A program made the position numbers and the translations under genes. A stretch of DNA of 15,110 nucleotides. It comes from Candidatus Cloacimonas sp. 4484_275 (GTDB lineage Bacteria; Cloacimonadota; Cloacimonadia; Cloacimonadales; TCS61). Of the stretch, positions 6,616 to 13,720 are shown piece after piece; within the stretch, counting starts at the first letter, position 1; each line of letters opens with the position of its first letter. The stretch covers positions 1-15,110 of the forward strand of contig NATF01000059.1 of assembly GCA_002085205.1 (NCBI GenBank), read 5' to 3'. The notes beneath the pieces were generated by a model. It was given only the letters and a program-made list of their open reading frames with translations. It did no database searches and was not told the origin of the DNA.

Positions 6616-6885
6616 ATGAAACTTAAACCACTTGATGATCGAGTTGTGATTGAACCTAAAGATTTGGAAGAAAAGAATGTAGGTGGAATCATTATTCCCG
6701 ATACTGCCAAGGAAAAACCTCAAATCGGTGAAATTATTGCAGTGGGAACCGACGAAGATTTGCAAGAAATGGTGAAAGTCGGTCAAAGAATTCTTTATGC
6801 CAAATACGGTGGAACAGAAGTTGAAATCGAAGACAAAAAATATCTTATTGTTTCTCGTTCCGATATTCTGGCTATCATAGAGTAG
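6616..6885 (+). CDS. groES: Co-chaperonin GroES (Cpn10)
   Basis: Ten-kilodalton co-chaperonin that caps GroEL during protein folding. At 89 residues it is slightly shorter than the usual 94-97 because the middle loop (AVGTDEDLQEMVKVGQ) is compact; the rest aligns well. It shows KLKPLDDRVVIEP, the mobile loop EEKNVGGIIIPDTAKEKPQ that binds GroEL, and GGTEVEIEDKKYLIVSRSDILAIIE. A strong AGGAGG lies six bases before the ATG. It is followed by trxA six bases downstream, not by groEL, which must lie elsewhere. A CIRCE-like operator upstream suggests HrcA heat-shock control. Confidence 0.96.
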   Translation: MKLKPLDDRVVIEPKDLEEKNVGGIIIPDTAKEKPQIGEIIAVGTDEDLQEMVKVGQRILYAKYGGTEVEIEDKKYLIVSRSDILAIIE

Positions 6886-6891
6886 GTTGCC

Positions 6892-7212
6892 ATGAGTTTG
6901 ACAGAAGTTAATCAGGATAGTTTTGAAAAAGAAGTTTTGCAGTCTGAAATTCCCGTTTTATGCGATTTGTGGGCGCCATGGTGCGGACCTTGCAAAGCTT
7001 TGCATCCCACCGTGGAAGCTCTCGGCGAAGAATTGCACGGGAAAATCAAAGTAGTTAAAATTAATATTGACGAAAGTCCGATGATCGCCACTAATTATTC
7101 GGTAATGTCTATTCCGACATTGCTTTTCTTCAAAGACGGTAAAGTTGTGGAACAAATAATCGGACTGGTCTCCAAAGACAAAATTTTGAATAAGATCAAA
7201 CCTTATATCTAA
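6892..7212 (+). CDS. trxA: Thioredoxin
   Basis: Small dithiol-disulfide oxidoreductase of the cytoplasm, normally reduced by thioredoxin reductase. At 106 residues it is full length. The active site WAPWCGPC has its cysteines at residues 31 and 34. The cis-proline loop (SIPTLLFFKDGKVVEQIIG) and the usual C-terminal helix are present. Residue 24 is a Cys (VLCDLWAP) where most thioredoxins have a Val next to the buried Asp, a small oddity. It starts six bases after groES and probably shares its heat-shock promoter. A strong hairpin terminator follows six bases after the stop. Confidence 0.95.
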   Translation: MSLTEVNQDSFEKEVLQSEIPVLCDLWAPWCGPCKALHPTVEALGEELHGKIKVVKINIDESPMIATNYSVMSIPTLLFFKDGKVVEQIIGLVSKDKILNKIKPYI

Positions 7213-7378
7213 TTTTTGAAAAAGCTCCCGAAAAGGGAGCTTTTTTCGTGCCGAATAATGTGAATTTATCTTTATACGGCGCTCCGTCATAAGGACAAAA
7301 AGTTTCGCAATTTCCGCATTCGTTGCAAAGCGCATCAAGATGAAGAATTTGATTTTCGTCTTTGAATTCCGTAAATTC
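7196..7378 (-). CDS. YgfK-like oxidoreductase, C-terminal ferredoxin fragment (third frame, truncated)
   Basis: This stretch reads EFTEFKDENQILHLDALCNE then CGNCETFCPYDGAPYKDKFTLF, the conserved C-terminal [4Fe-4S] motif of YgfK-type proteins. It lies out of frame with the flavin domains upstream. In the family a preceding cysteine-rich segment (CxxCxxxCxxC followed by a CPNRA-like motif) and about 50 further residues after FTLF are expected; both are missing here. After FTLF (about 7248) the frame simply reads through the trxA terminator and into the end of trxA on the opposite strand, stopping at 7196. The true protein end is therefore not in this sequence. Confidence 0.7.
   Translation of the reverse strand, partial: EFTEFKDENQILHLDALCNECGNCETFCPYDGAPYKDKFTLFGTKKAPFSGAFSKIRYKV
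7219..7246 (+). terminator. Rho-independent terminator of groES-trxA, bidirectional
   Basis: AAAAAGCTCCC, loop GAAAA, GGGAGCTTTTTT: a strong stem with a T-run on either strand. It begins six bases after the trxA stop and would also serve the convergent minus-strand gene, whose 3' end runs into it. Confidence 0.92.
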
Positions 7379-9000
7379 GTTTGCGGAATGTTGGCATTTT
7401 CTTTGAAAACAATGTGTTCGGCAACCTTTCTGCCGTCTGCGATTGCTTCCACCACTGTTGCCGGCCCGTGAGCGGCATCGCCGGAAATAAAGACATTCGG
7501 CAAATTGGTTTCCAAATGTTTATCTGTTTTTACTTTACCGTTTTGCCCGAATTCAATGCCGTTTTTTCGTAAAATATCATCATCGACTTTTTCTCCGACA
7601 GCGGTAATTACAAAATCGATTTTCAACTCGGAAAATTCTCCGGTGATTGGTACTGGTCTTCTTCTGCCGCTTTCGTCCGTTTCTCCCAGTTTCATTTTTT
7701 GGCATTTCAAAATTCCGCTTTGCAAAGAAACGGGATTGAGCAATTCTCGGAAAATCACGCCGTCTTTCAAAGCAAATTCGAGTTCTTCTCTATCTGCCGG
7801 CATCTCTTTTGTGGTTCTGCGATAAACTATGTAAACATTTTTTACACCGGAAACTCGCAAAGCGGCGCGAGCGGCGTCCATTGCGCTGTTTCCTCCTCCG
7901 ATAACGGCAACATTTTTTCCAATGCGAAGAGTATCTTTGTTTGTGTTAAAATCGCGCAAGAAATCAAGCGCATCAACAATGTTTTGCTCTTCTCCTTCGA
8001 TTACAATTTTTCCCGGTTTGGTAGCTCCAATCGCCAAATTGATATATTTAAATCCGTTCTTCTTCAATTCTGCTAAGTTAAAATCCGCTTTCGTATTCAG
8101 CTCGAATTTTACGCCGGCACTTTTAATTAAATTAATATCGTTTTCAATTGCCCAATCGGGAAGACGAAAATCGGGAATGATGTGAGTAACCGTGCCACCC
8201 GCTTTATTTGTCTTATCGAATATTGTTACATCAAAGCCGGCGAGCGAGAGAAAATAAGCCGAAGACAATCCGGCGGGACCGGCTCCGATAACCGCTACTT
8301 TTGCACCGGTTTTGCCAACTTTTTTCAAATTATTGAGGTCGGGTGAATAACCCTTTTCGGCGGCAATTCGCTTCAAATCTCTGATAAGAACAGGTTCTTC
8401 ATAATCATTGCGCACGCATTTCAGCTGACATTTGTGGTCACAGATAAATCCCGTGATAAACGGCAGCGGATTTTTGGAAATTATTAATTCATACGCTTCT
8501 TCATAACGTTTTTCATGAATTAACCGAATATATTCCGGAACATCCTGATGAATCGGGCAACCTTCTTCGCAAGGTGCGATAAAACAATCGGTCATTTCCA
8601 ATTTCCGATCGATTTTCATCGGAAAATCCGACTTTGCCTCTTTTTTATATCTCTTATCGGATATTGATTTTTCCGCAACTTCGGAAAGTTTGTCGACATC
8701 TATTTCGGGCAAAATTGTTTTCATCTCGTTTTCCAAAATTTCCGCCATTTGTTTCAAACGAACATATCCGCCCGGTTTTAGCAAATCAGTGGCAATCGTA
8801 ATCGGTCTGATTCCGCATTGAAAAATGTCTTTCACATTAAAATAAGAAGCTCCGCCGGCATACGAAATCGGTAATTTGCCGTCGAATTCCTTGTTCAATT
8901 TATCGGCAAGATTGATGGTAAGCGGAAAAAGAGCGCGTCCACTCATGTACATTTCATCTGTCGGCAATTTGCCTTTATCGTTCGTCATATTGCATATCAT
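7379..9000 (-). CDS. YgfK-like oxidoreductase, middle part: flavin/NAD(P) domains (frame-broken)
   Basis: Central portion of a protein resembling E. coli YgfK, whose gene lies in an anaerobic purine/uric-acid cluster; the middle is related to the small subunit of glutamate synthase. In order: end of the dihydroorotate-dehydrogenase-like barrel (DEMYMSGRALFPLTINLADK, then ATDLLKPGGYVRLKQ); a cysteine-rich GltD-like helical domain (CFIAPCEEGCPIHQDVPEYI, CDHKCQLKCVRNDYEEP); FAD-binding VAVIGAGPAGLSSAYFLS; NAD(P)-binding NVAVIGGGNSAMDAARAALR; RRTTKEMPADREELEFA; and FISGDAAHGPATVVEAIADG. The upstream edge (about 8990) joins the N-terminal part in another frame with about 25-30 residues missing. 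The downstream edge (about 7380) joins the ferredoxin part. The open frame continues antisense through trxA to 6958, but that extension is meaningless. Confidence 0.85.
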
Positions 9001-9835
9001 GAGTAAACGATTCCTCTTTCAAGGTGATGTGATCGTATCCTAATTGTTTGAAAACATTTTGCACATATTCATAGCCGTGGAGAGTGGGATTTAATTTTAC
9101 AAAAGTATGCAGATGTTTCTTTTCCATCAAATACTTGCAAATTTCTTCCTGATCTTCCGGTGGACAACCGTGCATCGTGGAAAGAGTAATCGAATTGGAA
9201 ATTTCGGGAGAAATTTTTTCCGCGAAATCGGCATTATTCAAAAACGGAATTTTCCCTTTTTCTATTTCCGTTTTCAGAATTCGTTTGCATTTCAGAAAAA
9301 ACTCATTTTGAGAAGCGTCTTTCAAATCCTCAATAAATTTGTCGATTTTCGCAGACTGAATACCTTTCAAATCGTAACCGACGCTCATATTAAAGACAAA
9401 AGTTCTTTCCGAAGATTTGGAAAGATGCAACATTTCATTGAGAAGATGAAGCAAAAACCACGCTTTTACATATTCTTCGTAAGCTTGCGAAACCGTCAAT
9501 TCCGTTGACCATTCCGTGTTATAACCTTCGTCTGTCGCTTCGATACAAGGTTTTTCAATATCGAGTTCGTCAAGAATTTGAACGGTTTTCAATTCGAAAA
9601 ATCTTCCGCCCGTCAAAAAAGCGGCAACGATATTTTGAGTGGTTTGTGTGTGTGGGCCTGCTGCCGGTCCGAGAGGAGTTTCACATTTTTCGCCGAAAAT
9701 TTCAAAATAATAGTCATCATTTTTTTTGTAGAATTTTTCTTCCGGAATTCCGAAAATGGTTCTGTGTTTTTTATATTCTTCCAATATCCAATTTAGTAAT
9801 TTTTCAAAAGCCAGAGGTCGCATAATATCACTCAT
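8975..9835 (-). CDS. YgfK-like oxidoreductase, N-terminal barrel domain (frame-broken)
   Basis: N-terminal domain of the same YgfK-type protein, a dihydroorotate/dihydropyrimidine-dehydrogenase-like barrel that would bind FMN. It opens MSDIMRPLAFEKLLNWILEE, typical of the family, and contains TPLGPAAGPHTQ, ELKTVQILDELDIEKPCIEA, FNMSVGYDLKGI, STMHGCPPEDQEEI and FVKLNPTLHGYEYV. It ends at ITLKEESFTHDMQY, after which a 25-30-residue piece is missing and the frame shifts (about 8985-9000). The start at 9835 has AGGAAAC upstream on the minus strand. It is transcribed divergently from the HcnAB-like operon, so the two were probably expressed together. Intact relatives are about 1000 residues; the exact substrate is unknown. 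Confidence 0.85.
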   Translation of the reverse strand: MSDIMRPLAFEKLLNWILEEYKKHRTIFGIPEEKFYKKNDDYYFEIFGEKCETPLGPAAGPHTQTTQNIVAAFLTGGRFFELKTVQILDELDIEKPCIEATDEGYNTEWSTELTVSQAYEEYVKAWFLLHLLNEMLHLSKSSERTFVFNMSVGYDLKGIQSAKIDKFIEDLKDASQNEFFLKCKRILKTEIEKGKIPFLNNADFAEKISPEISNSITLSTMHGCPPEDQEEICKYLMEKKHLHTFVKLNPTLHGYEYVQNVFKQLGYDHITLKEESFTHDMQYDER

Positions 9836-9886
9836 AGTTTGTTTCCTTTCCAAATTTTTTTACTTTTTTCCCGAAAGCCAAAAAAA

Positions 9887-11812
9887 GTGAATAAAGACGG
9901 AAGCGCGCAGGGAATTTTTTGCGCAAACGGTCAATGTGCGCGTTGCACCGTGATTGCCAACGGAATTCCGGTGAAATCATGCATGACGGAAGTTAAGGAA
10001 AATATGATTGTTCAAAGCGTGGAAGGTCTTCCCAAACTTCCGGATGTTCAGGAAAAGCCGAATATCAACGATATTGAAAACATCGAAACGGATGTTTTGA
10101 TTATCGGTGGCGGACCTGCCGGACTTTCCGCCGCAATTCAGTTGGGAGAACACAATATCAAAACATTGTTGGTTGACGACAAAAGCGAATTGGGCGGAAA
10201 ATTGGTTTTGCAAACGCATAAATTTTTTGGCTCCGTGGAAGATTCTTACGCGGGAACACGTGGAATTGACATCGGCAAAATGCTTTCCGAAAAAGTGGAA
10301 AGCAACAAAAACATCACCGTTTGGAAAAACAGTATTGCGCTTTATGTGTTCAAAGACAAAAAAGTCGGTATTTTGAAAAAAGATTATTATAAACTGGTAA
10401 CGCCGAAAATCATTTTAAATGCGGCGGGAGCACGAGAAAAGTTTTTGCGCTTCAAAGGAAACGATTTGGCCGGAATTTACGGAGCGGGAGCTTTTCAGAC
10501 TTTGGTAAATCGAGACTTGGTAAAACCTACCGAAAAGTTGTTCATTGTCGGAGGAGGAAATGTCGGTCTCATCGCCGGTTATCACGCATTGCAAGCGGGA
10601 ATTGAAGTGATCGGTTTGGTGGAAGCACTTCCCCGTTGCGGCGGTTACAAAGTCCACGAAGACAAGTTGAAAAGACTTGGCGTGCCGATTTATACTTCTC
10701 ACACGATTGTTTCCGCGAACGGAAAAGAAACGGTTTCTTCCGTTACAATTGCCGAAATTGATAGAAACTTCAAACAAATCGCGGGAACGGAAAAAACTTT
10801 TAAATGTGATACTATTTTGATTGCCGTCGGTCTCGAATCCGTAAGCGAATTTACCGAAGAAGCCGAAAAAGCGGGAATCAAAGTGTTTGCCGCCGGAGAC
10901 GCGAGCGAAATTGCGGAAGCTTCTTCCGCCATGTTCAACGGAAAAATCGCAGGTTTGAAAATCGTTAAAGAACTGCAAAAAGATACGGAAGAGATTCCGG
11001 AAAGCTGGTATGAAAAAGCGAAAATTTTAAAATCGGAACCGGGTCGAATTCTTCCTCAGAAATTTCCACAGAAAAATGAAGGCGTTATGCCGATTATAAA
11101 TTGCATTCAGGAAATTCCCTGTAATCCGTGCAGCACGGTTTGTCCCACCAATTCGATAAATATGAAAGGCGACCCGATTCTCGGATTGCCGGTTTATTCA
11201 GGAACTTGTATCGGTTGCGGAAAATGTGTGGCGATCTGTCCGGGATTGGCAATTACTTTGGTGGATTTTAGAAAAAGTTCGGAAAATCCGATAGTAACAC
11301 TTCCTTATGAAGTTACGAATCATGAAATCGGAATCGGAGAAAAAGTAGAATGTGTCGATATGGACGGAAATAAATTGGGTGATTTTGAAGTTGTGGCTGT
11401 TTCTCAAAACAAAATGACAAATAAAGCTCAATTGATAAAAATCAAAGCTCCGAAAGAAATTGCAAAAAAAATCGTCTCCTTCCGAATTCAGGAGAAAGAA
11501 ATCTCAAAACCGACGAAAGACGCCTTTATTCCCCCAAAAATTGATGACGAAGAATTCGTCTGTCTTTGCGAAAAAGTGAAAGCGAAAGATGTGAGAGCGT
11601 TAATTCGCAAGGGAATTAAAGATATGAATTACATCAAAGCCGTAACCAGAGCCGGAATGGGACCCTGCGGAGCAAAAACCTGCGATAATTTGATAAAACA
11701 GATTTTCCGGGAAGAAGGTATTCCACTTGAAGAAATCGAAAAAAATACGCGACGTCCTCTTTTTGTGGAAGTTCCTTTGGTAAAATTCGCCGACGGAGGG
11801 AAAAATGAATAA
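9887..11812 (+). CDS. HcnA-HcnB-type FAD/NAD(P) oxidoreductase with 2Fe-2S, 4Fe-4S and BFD domains, 5' truncated
   Basis: Electron-transfer subunit of an amine/amino-acid dehydrogenase of the HcnABC, octopine oxidase or hydroxyproline dehydrogenase type. Domains in order: the end of a [2Fe-2S] domain (GIFCANGQCARC plus a fourth Cys, codons at 9920, 9935, 9944 and 9980); FAD motif IIGGGPAGLSAA at about 10100-10130; NAD(P) motif IVGGGNVGLIAG near 10550; two ferredoxin motifs, CIQEIPCNPCSTVCP (11101) and CIGCGKCVAICP (11206); and a BFD-like [2Fe-2S] domain, CLCEK to GPCGAKTC (11560-11690). The first 40-50 residues of the [2Fe-2S] domain and any real start codon are absent. Homology begins at about 9890, only 55 bases from the divergent gene's start, and no good ribosome site precedes it. 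The stop overlaps the next gene by eight bases. Confidence 0.85.
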   Translation: MNKDGSAQGIFCANGQCARCTVIANGIPVKSCMTEVKENMIVQSVEGLPKLPDVQEKPNINDIENIETDVLIIGGGPAGLSAAIQLGEHNIKTLLVDDKSELGGKLVLQTHKFFGSVEDSYAGTRGIDIGKMLSEKVESNKNITVWKNSIALYVFKDKKVGILKKDYYKLVTPKIILNAAGAREKFLRFKGNDLAGIYGAGAFQTLVNRDLVKPTEKLFIVGGGNVGLIAGYHALQAGIEVIGLVEALPRCGGYKVHEDKLKRLGVPIYTSHTIVSANGKETVSSVTIAEIDRNFKQIAGTEKTFKCDTILIAVGLESVSEFTEEAEKAGIKVFAAGDASEIAEASSAMFNGKIAGLKIVKELQKDTEEIPESWYEKAKILKSEPGRILPQKFPQKNEGVMPIINCIQEIPCNPCSTVCPTNSINMKGDPILGLPVYSGTCIGCGKCVAICPGLAITLVDFRKSSENPIVTLPYEVTNHEIGIGEKVECVDMDGNKLGDFEVVAVSQNKMTNKAQLIKIKAPKEIAKKIVSFRIQEKEISKPTKDAFIPPKIDDEEFVCLCEKVKAKDVRALIRKGIKDMNYIKAVTRAGMGPCGAKTCDNLIKQIFREEGIPLEEIEKNTRRPLFVEVPLVKFADGGKNE

Positions 11813-12665
11813 TTTTGATGTAATTATCATCGGAGCCGGTTCTATCGGAGTTCCGACGGCTTTGGCTTTGGCAAAAAAGAAATTTTCTGTTTTGATAATA
11901 GATGAACTCAGTTCTCCCGGTCAAGGTCAGAATAAAAAGGCAATCGGCGGAATTAGAGCAACCCATTCCGATTTCGGAAAAATTAAAATCTGTCAGCGTA
12001 GCATTGAAATTTTCTCTCATTGGAAAGAAGAAACGGGAGTTGACATCGGCTGGATTAAAAACGGCTACAGTTTCCCGGCATTTAATGAAAACGACGAACA
12101 AAAATTGAAAGAGCTGTTAAAAACTCAGCAGGCTTTCGGCTTGAACATCAACTGGATTTCCGCGGAAGAGTATAAAGAACTTGTTCCGGGAATAAATGAT
12201 GCAAATTTACGCGGTTCTACTTATTCTCCCGATGACGGAAGCGCATCTCCGCTCCTTTCTGCCGCCGCATTTTATGAAAAAAGCAGAGAATACGGGGCCG
12301 AATATAAGTTCAGAGAAAAAGTTTTAAACATAATTCCGAAAGAAAACCATTTCCAAATTTCAACCGATAAAGGCAAATATGAAGCGAAATTCGTCGTAAA
12401 CGCTTCCGGCAACAATGCCGCTTCCATTGGTAAAATGGTGAATTCCGATTTACCGGTTGTTCCGGATAGTCACGAAGGCGCAATCACGGAACCTGTGGAA
12501 CGATTTTTTGGTCCCATGATTGTCGGACAAGGCTTTATGTTAGGTCCCGGTTTGGGTGAATTAATCTCCAGGATGGTTGCAAACGATTTATCGGAAGACG
12601 ACAAAAAAATCTTAAAAAGTTTCTCATATAAACGAGATTTTTCCGGGATGGAACAATTCAAATAA
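11805..12665 (+). CDS. DadA/HcnC-like FAD-dependent amine or amino-acid dehydrogenase, internal in-frame loss
   Basis: Catalytic flavoprotein of the dehydrogenase, resembling D-amino-acid dehydrogenase DadA, glycine/sarcosine oxidases and HcnC/OoxB. It would oxidise an amine or amino acid and pass electrons to the preceding subunit. The start overlaps that gene by eight bases with GGAGGG upstream. FAD motif GAGSIGVPTALALAKK lies at residues 10-25; AIGGIRATHSD and VNASGNNAA are typical. The C-terminal motif GQGFMLGPGLGELISRMV is present and the end KRDFSGMEQFK looks natural. At 286 residues it is about 95 short of the family's 380. The chain jumps from EPVERFFGPMIV directly to GQGFM near 12522, omitting the substrate-domain strands and the WxGxxPxTPDGxPxxG-type motif. 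The loss is in frame, so the reading frame looks intact but the enzyme would not be. Confidence 0.85.
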   Translation: MNNFDVIIIGAGSIGVPTALALAKKKFSVLIIDELSSPGQGQNKKAIGGIRATHSDFGKIKICQRSIEIFSHWKEETGVDIGWIKNGYSFPAFNENDEQKLKELLKTQQAFGLNINWISAEEYKELVPGINDANLRGSTYSPDDGSASPLLSAAAFYEKSREYGAEYKFREKVLNIIPKENHFQISTDKGKYEAKFVVNASGNNAASIGKMVNSDLPVVPDSHEGAITEPVERFFGPMIVGQGFMLGPGLGELISRMVANDLSEDDKKILKSFSYKRDFSGMEQFK

Positions 12666-12668
12666 TCG

Positions 12669-13286
12669 ATGGATACAATTAAAGTTTACATAGAAAAAAT
12701 AGAAAAATACGATTTTGACAAGATCTATGGATTTCTTGGCAGAGTAACCGAAAAAAGCGGAGTCTGGAAATCGCTGGAAAATAAAAAGACAATTCTTTTA
12801 AAACCAAATCTTTTGGGTGCTTTCAAGCCGGAAAAAGCCGTTACTACTCATCCTGTCGTTTTGGAAGCAATGATAAAATTGCTCTTGGAACACAAAAAAA
12901 CCGTTTGGATAGGCGATAGTCCCGGCGGCTCGGTTTTGGTGCAAAAAGTTTGGCGAGAAACCGGAATAGAAGCAATAGCCTCAAAATATAATTTGAATTT
13001 GGTTAATTTTAATTCCGGCGGAATTATTACTCGTAAAAACGGCAAGTTTGTCTTTAATATTTCCAAATATTTTTTTGAAGCGGATGCCGTGATCAATGTG
13101 GCGAAGTATAAAACTCATTCTTTGATGAGTTACACGGGTGCTGTAAAAAATCTTTACGGAATAATTCCCGGTTTAAAAAAATCCGATTTTCACCGTCAAA
13201 ATCCCGAAGTGGAAGCATTTGCCAAAGTGATTTCAAATTTATATGAAATAGCCAAAGAAAGCCAAAGTGATTTCAAATTTATATGA
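12669..13286 (+). CDS. DUF362 family iron-sulfur protein, N-terminal part (frame-broken by a 40-base duplication)
   Basis: DUF362 proteins are of unknown biochemical role and often carry a C-terminal ferredoxin. Here the DUF362 domain shows KKTILLKPNLLGAF, VTTHPVVLEAMIKLLLEH, WIGDSPGG, DAVINVAKYKTHSLMSYTGAVKN (split by normal spacing) and LYGIIPGLKKSDFHRQNPEVE. The start ATG lies three bases after the DadA-like stop, so it belongs to the same operon. At 13260 an exact 40-base repeat begins, shifting the frame and causing a stop at 13286 (SQSDFKFI). Removing one repeat copy restores a continuous protein into the next segment. Confidence 0.85.
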   Translation: MDTIKVYIEKIEKYDFDKIYGFLGRVTEKSGVWKSLENKKTILLKPNLLGAFKPEKAVTTHPVVLEAMIKLLLEHKKTVWIGDSPGGSVLVQKVWRETGIEAIASKYNLNLVNFNSGGIITRKNGKFVFNISKYFFEADAVINVAKYKTHSLMSYTGAVKNLYGIIPGLKKSDFHRQNPEVEAFAKVISNLYEIAKESQSDFKFI

Positions 13287-13300
13287 AATAGCCAAAGAAA
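13221..13300 (+). repeat. Exact 40-base tandem duplication inside the DUF362 gene
   Basis: Bases 13221-13260 and 13261-13300 are identical and directly adjacent. Forty is not a multiple of three, so the second copy breaks the reading frame; deleting one copy gives the normal family sequence VISNLYEIAKEKVVFSVLDG. The unit also contains GCCAAAG twice, 30 bases apart, but slippage between those would create a 30-base duplication, not 40. Confidence 0.97.
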
Positions 13301-13464
13301 AAGTTGTTTTTAGCGTTTTAGACGGTATTTGGGGAATGGAAGGAGAAGGACCTTCCGCCGGAATCCCTCGCAATTTCGGAGTTATTTTCGCATCGGAAAA
13401 AGCAGCGGTTTTGGATTTTATCGCTTCCCAAATGATGGGATTTTCTTTGGAACAACTGCAATAA
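13301..13464 (+). CDS. DUF362 family protein, middle part (frame-broken)
   Basis: Continuation of the DUF362 domain after the duplication: KVVFSVLDGIWGMEGEGPSA, the conserved GPSAG motif, GVIFASEKAAVLDFIASQMMGFSLEQ. This segment aligns with the end of the DUF362 core, where relatives then have a further spacer before the ferredoxin. Here it stops at a TAA at 13462-13464 and the remaining spacer, some tens of residues, is short or missing. The frame equals that of the N-terminal part once one copy of the 40-base repeat is removed. Confidence 0.8.
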
Positions 13465-13468
13465 GAAT

Positions 13469-13678
13469 CAACACATTCTTAAAAATTTTGGCGTATTCTC
13501 CCTTTGCCAAATCTGTGTAAAAACATGTCCGATGCAAGTGATGAAAGTGGAAAAAGGTAAAAAACATCCTACAATCGATTATAATCAATGTATCAAATGT
13601 ATGTGCTGTCATGAGGTTTGTCCCGAATCTGCAATCTTTGTGAAAAAAAGTTTTTTAGCAAAATTCTTGATAAAATAA
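13469..13678 (+). CDS. DUF362 protein, C-terminal ferredoxin part (frame-broken)
   Basis: The frame reading CQICVKTCPMQVM, then YNQCIKCMCCHEVCPESAIF, is a two-cluster [4Fe-4S] ferredoxin domain as found at the C-terminus of many DUF362 proteins. It ends KKSFLAKFLIK at a TAA at 13676. The second cluster motif is complete (CxxCxxCxxxCP). The first lacks its first cysteine: a Phe codon (TTC, 13496-13498) stands where Cys is expected, probably because the break lies just upstream. It is out of frame with the DUF362 core. The domain suggests that electrons from the neighbouring dehydrogenase reach, or leave, ferredoxin. Confidence 0.7.
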   Translation, partial: QHILKNFGVFSLCQICVKTCPMQVMKVEKGKKHPTIDYNQCIKCMCCHEVCPESAIFVKKSFLAKFLIK

Positions 13679-13720
13679 TTTATAAATTTTCTTTGGAAAA
13701 AAGTTTGGAAGGAGGATATC

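Noticed and set aside
6958..7195. Extension of the flavin-domain frame antisense through most of trxA, as if the protein were 680 residues long
   Set aside because: The amino acids after about 7380 have no family resemblance, while thioredoxin on the other strand is perfectly conserved there and the true ferredoxin tail is in another frame.
9839..9886. A TTG start at 9839 giving the HcnAB-like protein a 16-residue leader
   Set aside because: The leader is low-complexity, overlaps the ribosome site of the divergent gene, and replaces a conserved part of the [2Fe-2S] domain; it is chance read-through upstream of a break.
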